A DNA stretch of 64,000 bases, taken from NCBI GenBank assembly GCA_963848045.1, contig CAWKCC010000003.1, positions 372,001 to 436,000 on the forward strand. Reading direction: 5' to 3'. This DNA is from CAVUAT01 sp963848045 (GTDB taxonomy: Bacteria > Actinomycetota > Thermoleophilia > Solirubrobacterales > 70-9). Position numbers and translations under genes: made by a program. Positions 61,628 through 64,000 of the stretch are shown in pieces. The first letter of the stretch is position 1. Every line of letters begins with the position of its first letter. A model generated the notes under the pieces. It was not told the DNA's origin. It saw only the letters and a list, made by a program, of their open reading frames with translations, and searched no databases.

Positions 61628-61945
61628 GTGCCCACCAAACACCCCCGCATAGCCGTCACCGGCGACCCCGAGGTCCAGCGTGCTCTGGACCAGACACGTG
61701 ACCTGCTCGGCCCTGACGAGACCCGCTCGCTCGCGGCGCAGGCGAGGGCGCTGATCATCCGCGGCGCGGACGCTCTCGCCGCGGGCGCGGGCCCCGCCAG
61801 AGCGCAACAGCGACGTCTCGCCGAGCGCCACGGGATCGCCCCGGCCGCCAAGAGCCTCGCCGAGCTGGATCCACCTGAGGGGTCTGTCGATCCGAGCCGG
61901 GCCACGCCGGCAAGCGACGCGCTCGATTGGGTGCGCGGCGGTTGA
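61628..61945 (+). CDS. Putative VapB-like antitoxin
   Basis: 105 aa. Basic N-terminus (PTKHPRIAVTGDPEVQRALD) that could be a DNA-binding strand-helix, a helical middle, and an acidic/disordered C-terminus that would wrap the toxin. Overlaps the PIN toxin gene (TTGA). GTG start, probably leaderless. Confidence 0.72.
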   Translation: MPTKHPRIAVTGDPEVQRALDQTRDLLGPDETRSLAAQARALIIRGADALAAGAGPARAQQRRLAERHGIAPAAKSLAELDPPEGSVDPSRATPASDALDWVRGG

Positions 61946-62337
61946 GCGTCGCCTACGTTGACGCGTCGGCCCTGGTCAAGCTGTTCAAGCCCGAACCCGA
62001 GACGAGCGCACTCCTGGATGCCCTGGCCGGTTGGGACGTCCACCTCTCCAGCGAGCTGATCGTCGTCGAGGCTCTCTGCACCGCGAAGCGCCTCGGCGAC
62101 TCGGTCGAGCGAGCAGCCGAGGCGCTGGACGGGCTCGGGCTTGTCCCGTTCACGGAGCCCATCAGGAACCGAGCGGCCGCGACCGCCTTCACCCCTCCCC
62201 TCAGGGCCCTGGACGCGATCCACCTCGCGACCGCACTTTCGCTGGGCGGCGATCTGGACACCTTCCTTGCCTACGACGAGAACCTGCTCGAGGCGGCGAA
62301 GGCAAGCGGCCTGCGGGCTGTGTCTCCGGGCGAATGA
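61942..62337 (+). CDS. VapC-like PIN-domain toxin (ribonuclease)
   Basis: 131 aa. PIN fold: YVDASALVKLF with the first Asp, SSELIVVEALCTAKRL with the Glu, ALDAIHLATALSLG with two acidic residues, and FLAYDENLLEAAKASG. The four acidic metal-site residues are present. TTG 61942 follows from the overlap with the antitoxin stop. Would cleave RNA (often tRNA) unless held by the antitoxin. Confidence 0.9.
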   Translation: MSVAYVDASALVKLFKPEPETSALLDALAGWDVHLSSELIVVEALCTAKRLGDSVERAAEALDGLGLVPFTEPIRNRAAATAFTPPLRALDAIHLATALSLGGDLDTFLAYDENLLEAAKASGLRAVSPGE

Positions 62338-62521
62338 CGGGCTCGACACGGCGAAGTGGGAGCCCCTCAGCGGCGACCTCCGGATTGGGCCCGGATGAAT
62401 AGGAACCCAGCTGTCAAGGCCGGGCTGGCTCAGTGCCGACTCGGCATCCGCAATTGGGGACGCGACCCGTCGGAACGCCTTGATAATGGACAAACGGCGC
62501 TGTCGTTGACACGATGCGCCT

Positions 62522-62728
62522 GTGCGGATGCACCGATTGGTTTCAGTAACGCGAAATGGCGCCTTCGCGGGCCTGCTTCTGACTCTTGCTCTCGGTCTCG
62601 GCTTGGTTGCCAGCGCAACCGCGTCGGGGTTGTCAGACCCCGACTGGTTCAGCGAAAAACCGGCGAGTGAGCGCGAGGCGCCCGGGGCAAAGCAGATCAT
62701 CACCTCGCACTGGGGGGCGGTCGAATGA
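62522..62728 (+). CDS. Small protein with N-terminal signal/TM
   Basis: 68 aa: basic N-terminus, one hydrophobic segment (AFAGLLLTLALGLGLVASAT), and a polar tail. GTG start 6 nt after CACGAT. A perfect 8-bp hairpin (62623-62644) lies inside. Its stop overlaps the next ATG (ATGA). No homology recognised; the 185 nt before it hold nothing clear. Confidence 0.45.
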   Translation: MRMHRLVSVTRNGAFAGLLLTLALGLGLVASATASGLSDPDWFSEKPASEREAPGAKQIITSHWGAVE

Positions 62729-62979
62729 CGGTCACCTTGAACGTCGCTCCGCCTATCGCCAAGGCTCTCGAGGTACCCGAATCGGTGTCAGATACGGCGC
62801 TTGCAGAGCGTCTGGCCACTCTGGCCGATGCCAACCCCCCAAGCACCGACCCCGAGATTGAGGTATGGACCGAATTCGAACGGGCCTTGGAAGAAGTCGT
62901 TCCCGGCACGGGCCTCGACGGGGGAGAGGCCGCGGCGGATCGCGTCGACGGACTCGACGTAGGGGGCTCGCGCCCTTGA
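62725..62979 (+). CDS. Small soluble ORF in coupled chain
   Basis: 84 aa, acidic, with a helical N-terminus (AKALEVPESVSDTALAERLA). No family recognised. Overlaps the previous stop (ATGA) and the next TTG (TTGA). Confidence 0.45.
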   Translation: MTVTLNVAPPIAKALEVPESVSDTALAERLATLADANPPSTDPEIEVWTEFERALEEVVPGTGLDGGEAAADRVDGLDVGGSRP

Positions 62980-63304
62980 GGACCCTGCCCGGCTCTGTCG
63001 AGCCTCCCGGTGCGAGCAGCCCGATCGACGGGGATCGGCGGCGGCACCGTGATCTCAAGGATCACGTTGTGTACTACCCACCGGGCACCCAGGCCTGGGG
63101 CATCCCGCAGGCGAGCAGGACTTCGACGCCGGGCTGCGCCTCGTCTATACGGGCGAGGTGGTCAAGGTGCCGCTCGACGAGGCGAAGCGGGAGTTCATTG
63201 ATCAGGGGGACGAGCAGGGCAACTACGACCCGGAAACGGCCGAGTGGATCGAGCGGGTGTTCCCCGACGAGGTGCAGGCAATCGTGGCGGTGCTCCGTGA
63301 CTAG
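62976..63304 (+). pseudogene. Frameshifted small gene
   Basis: TTG 62976 opens frame 0 with KDHVVYYPPGTQAWGIPQ; near 63105-63118 the coding signal moves to another frame and continues DFDAGLRLVYTGEVVKVPLD, then REFIDQGDEQGNYDPETAEW to TAG at 63302. Each frame looks coding only on its own side. One missing or extra base would join them (about 109 aa). No slippery heptamer seen, so mutation or sequencing error is likelier than programmed shifting. Function unknown. Confidence 0.55.
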
Positions 63305-63521
63305 AATCCCACCTGTGCCTCGACGCCCCCCTCGCCACTCCCCCGCGCAGGCGGACACGCTTGAGCCGGTCGATCCGGCATCCCTGCCGCGCTTCCCGGT
63401 GGCCGAGCCGACCAAGCCGAAGAAGAGCCTGCGCGAAGCTCTTGAGGCGAACCCGAACGCCCGCGAGCGCCCGCGAGAAGGCACCGTCTTGCGGCTGCCG
63501 GGGCCGTCCAAGCGCCGCTAG
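63297..63521 (+). CDS. Small Pro/Lys/Arg-rich ORF
   Basis: 74 aa: MTRIPPVPRRPPRHSPAQAD, then EPTKPKKSLREALEANPN and a basic end (LPGPSKRR). GTG 63297 overlaps the frameshifted gene's stop. Probably disordered; no homology recognised. Confidence 0.45.
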   Translation: MTRIPPVPRRPPRHSPAQADTLEPVDPASLPRFPVAEPTKPKKSLREALEANPNARERPREGTVLRLPGPSKRR

Positions 63522-63528
63522 AACGCAC

Positions 63529-63552
63529 GAGACCCCCATGAAGGGGGCCTCG
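63529..63552 (+). terminator. Hairpin after the small-ORF chain
   Basis: GAG-A-CCCCC / GGGGG-C-CTC with one mismatch and a short loop; no T-tract. Confidence 0.4.
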
Positions 63553-63632
63553 CTCTGCAACCGCCGGACGGGATAGATACCGATGCGGGCCGGTCAGGAT
63601 CGGATGCCGCCGCCGGGGCAGGTCCGCTCTTC

Positions 63633-63770
63633 GTGGCGCTCCTGCATCGTCGGGGTGAATCGCTCGATGATTCTGAAGCCGCTCACTACGTAGTTGCGAA
63701 CGCCGAACGCCGAACCCAACCTCAGTGGGTCGCTCGTCTCGCCGACGAGATCGGATTTCGACTGGTCTGA
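63633..63770 (+). CDS. Very small ORF, doubtful
   Basis: 45 aa from GTG, with coding-like ESLDDSEAAHYVVANAERRT. The frame is open upstream to 63519 without a start codon. It may be a fragment of a larger lost gene. The rest of 63553-63885 shows no gene. Confidence 0.25.
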   Translation: MALLHRRGESLDDSEAAHYVVANAERRTQPQWVARLADEIGFRLV

Positions 63771-63885
63771 GAAGCCTCCAGGATGATGTCGAGATGGGCA
63801 ATTAGCTCATCCCTGGCTCCGCCGGTGGCCGAATCCATCCCGAGCGGAGGGGGGAGAGTTCGGGGCCCGCGCCACTCAAGCCCTC

Positions 63886-63985
63886 GTGCTTCCCGAGATC
63901 GAAGAGCTGGCGACGCTGGTGGTCTGCGAGGACGACGACTCCACCCGCGAGCTGCTCTGCGATCACCTGACCGCCGACCGCTACC
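63886..63985 (+). repeat. Direct repeat, copy 2 (receiver gene 5' end)
   Basis: See 61151-61250; the two copies bracket about 2.6 kb containing the vapBC module and the small-ORF chain. Confidence 0.9.
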
Positions 63986-64000
63986 GGGTGCTGCCGGCGC
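63886..64000 (+). CDS. Response regulator receiver, second copy (cut by window edge)
   Basis: GTG start; first 38 codons read LPEIEELATLVVCEDDDSTR, then ELLCDHLTADRYRVLPA. Nearly the same as the first copy (61151) up to about residue 33, then begins to diverge. The rest lies outside the window, so domain content beyond the receiver N-terminus is unknown. Confidence 0.85.
   Translation, partial: MLPEIEELATLVVCEDDDSTRELLCDHLTADRYRVLPA

Noticed and set aside
62623..62644. 8-bp perfect hairpin as a terminator
   Set aside because: Lies inside an ORF with no T-tract; may be chance.

Overview
The window is about 70% GC, and its protein families (a six-gene Mce operon, DUF3556, DUF3159, an RskA-type anti-sigma factor, a deazaflavin-type oxidoreductase) point to a high-GC actinobacterium. 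The secreted proteins with Lys-rich tails and the Gly-rich DUF2207 protein look most like Thermoleophilia/Solirubrobacterales; that placement is inference. Genes are densely packed, with many 1-4 nt stop/start overlaps. Many first genes carry a TANNNT-like hexamer only 6-9 nt before the start codon, so leaderless mRNAs look common.

1-6.3 kb: partial acetoacetate-CoA ligase, M28 peptidase, SRAP protein, small membrane protein, stand-alone receiver, exported sulfatase, and five tRNAs (Leu-CAA, Leu-TAG, Trp, Gly-TCC, Pro-GGG). 6.4-11.4 kb: nucleotidyltransferase-fold protein, P450 and DUF3891 in one operon, divergent from a PhyH-like oxygenase and a polysaccharide deacetylase. 11.5-16 kb: membrane protein, methyltransferase, class III cyclase-YHS protein, secreted protein, VOC protein, CNNM/HlyC-type transporter. 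16-22 kb: tight unit of DUF3556 protein, FAD oxidoreductase, sulfatase, F420-type reductase and isochorismatase-like hydrolase. 22-29 kb: GreA, acyl-CoA dehydrogenase, VOC protein, GH25 lysozyme, fatty-acid desaturase, alpha/beta hydrolase, third sulfatase. 29-34 kb: LemA/DUF2207 pair, then lipoprotein/ECF sigma/anti-sigma operon, tRNA-Leu(CAG) and tRNA-Glu.

34-46 kb: DUF3159 protein, a 1.1-kb stretch with no convincing gene, a 30-codon leader ORF coupled to six consecutive mce genes, then a secreted Lys-tailed protein with a strong terminator.

46.1-52.8 kb is the most striking part. A cobalamin riboswitch precedes two secreted DUF4430 proteins, an EcfT, a fused double EcfA ATPase, and an ECF S-component fused to a six-repeat alpha/alpha-barrel-like domain with a C-terminal membrane anchor. 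DUF4430 and the alpha6/alpha6 barrel are the two building blocks of animal transcobalamin and intrinsic factor. The operon therefore looks like a vitamin B12 ECF importer with transcobalamin-like capture modules.

52.8-61 kb: lipoprotein, nitroreductase, GlpD, a divergent Rho-like ATPase with an altered P-loop, secreted protein, unknown protein, Bax inhibitor-1 protein, DUF192 protein, and an export-type ABC transporter. 61.1-64 kb: a truncated receiver gene, a VapBC-like module with a palindromic operator, a chain of small coupled ORFs including one frameshifted gene, and a second copy of the same receiver running off the end.
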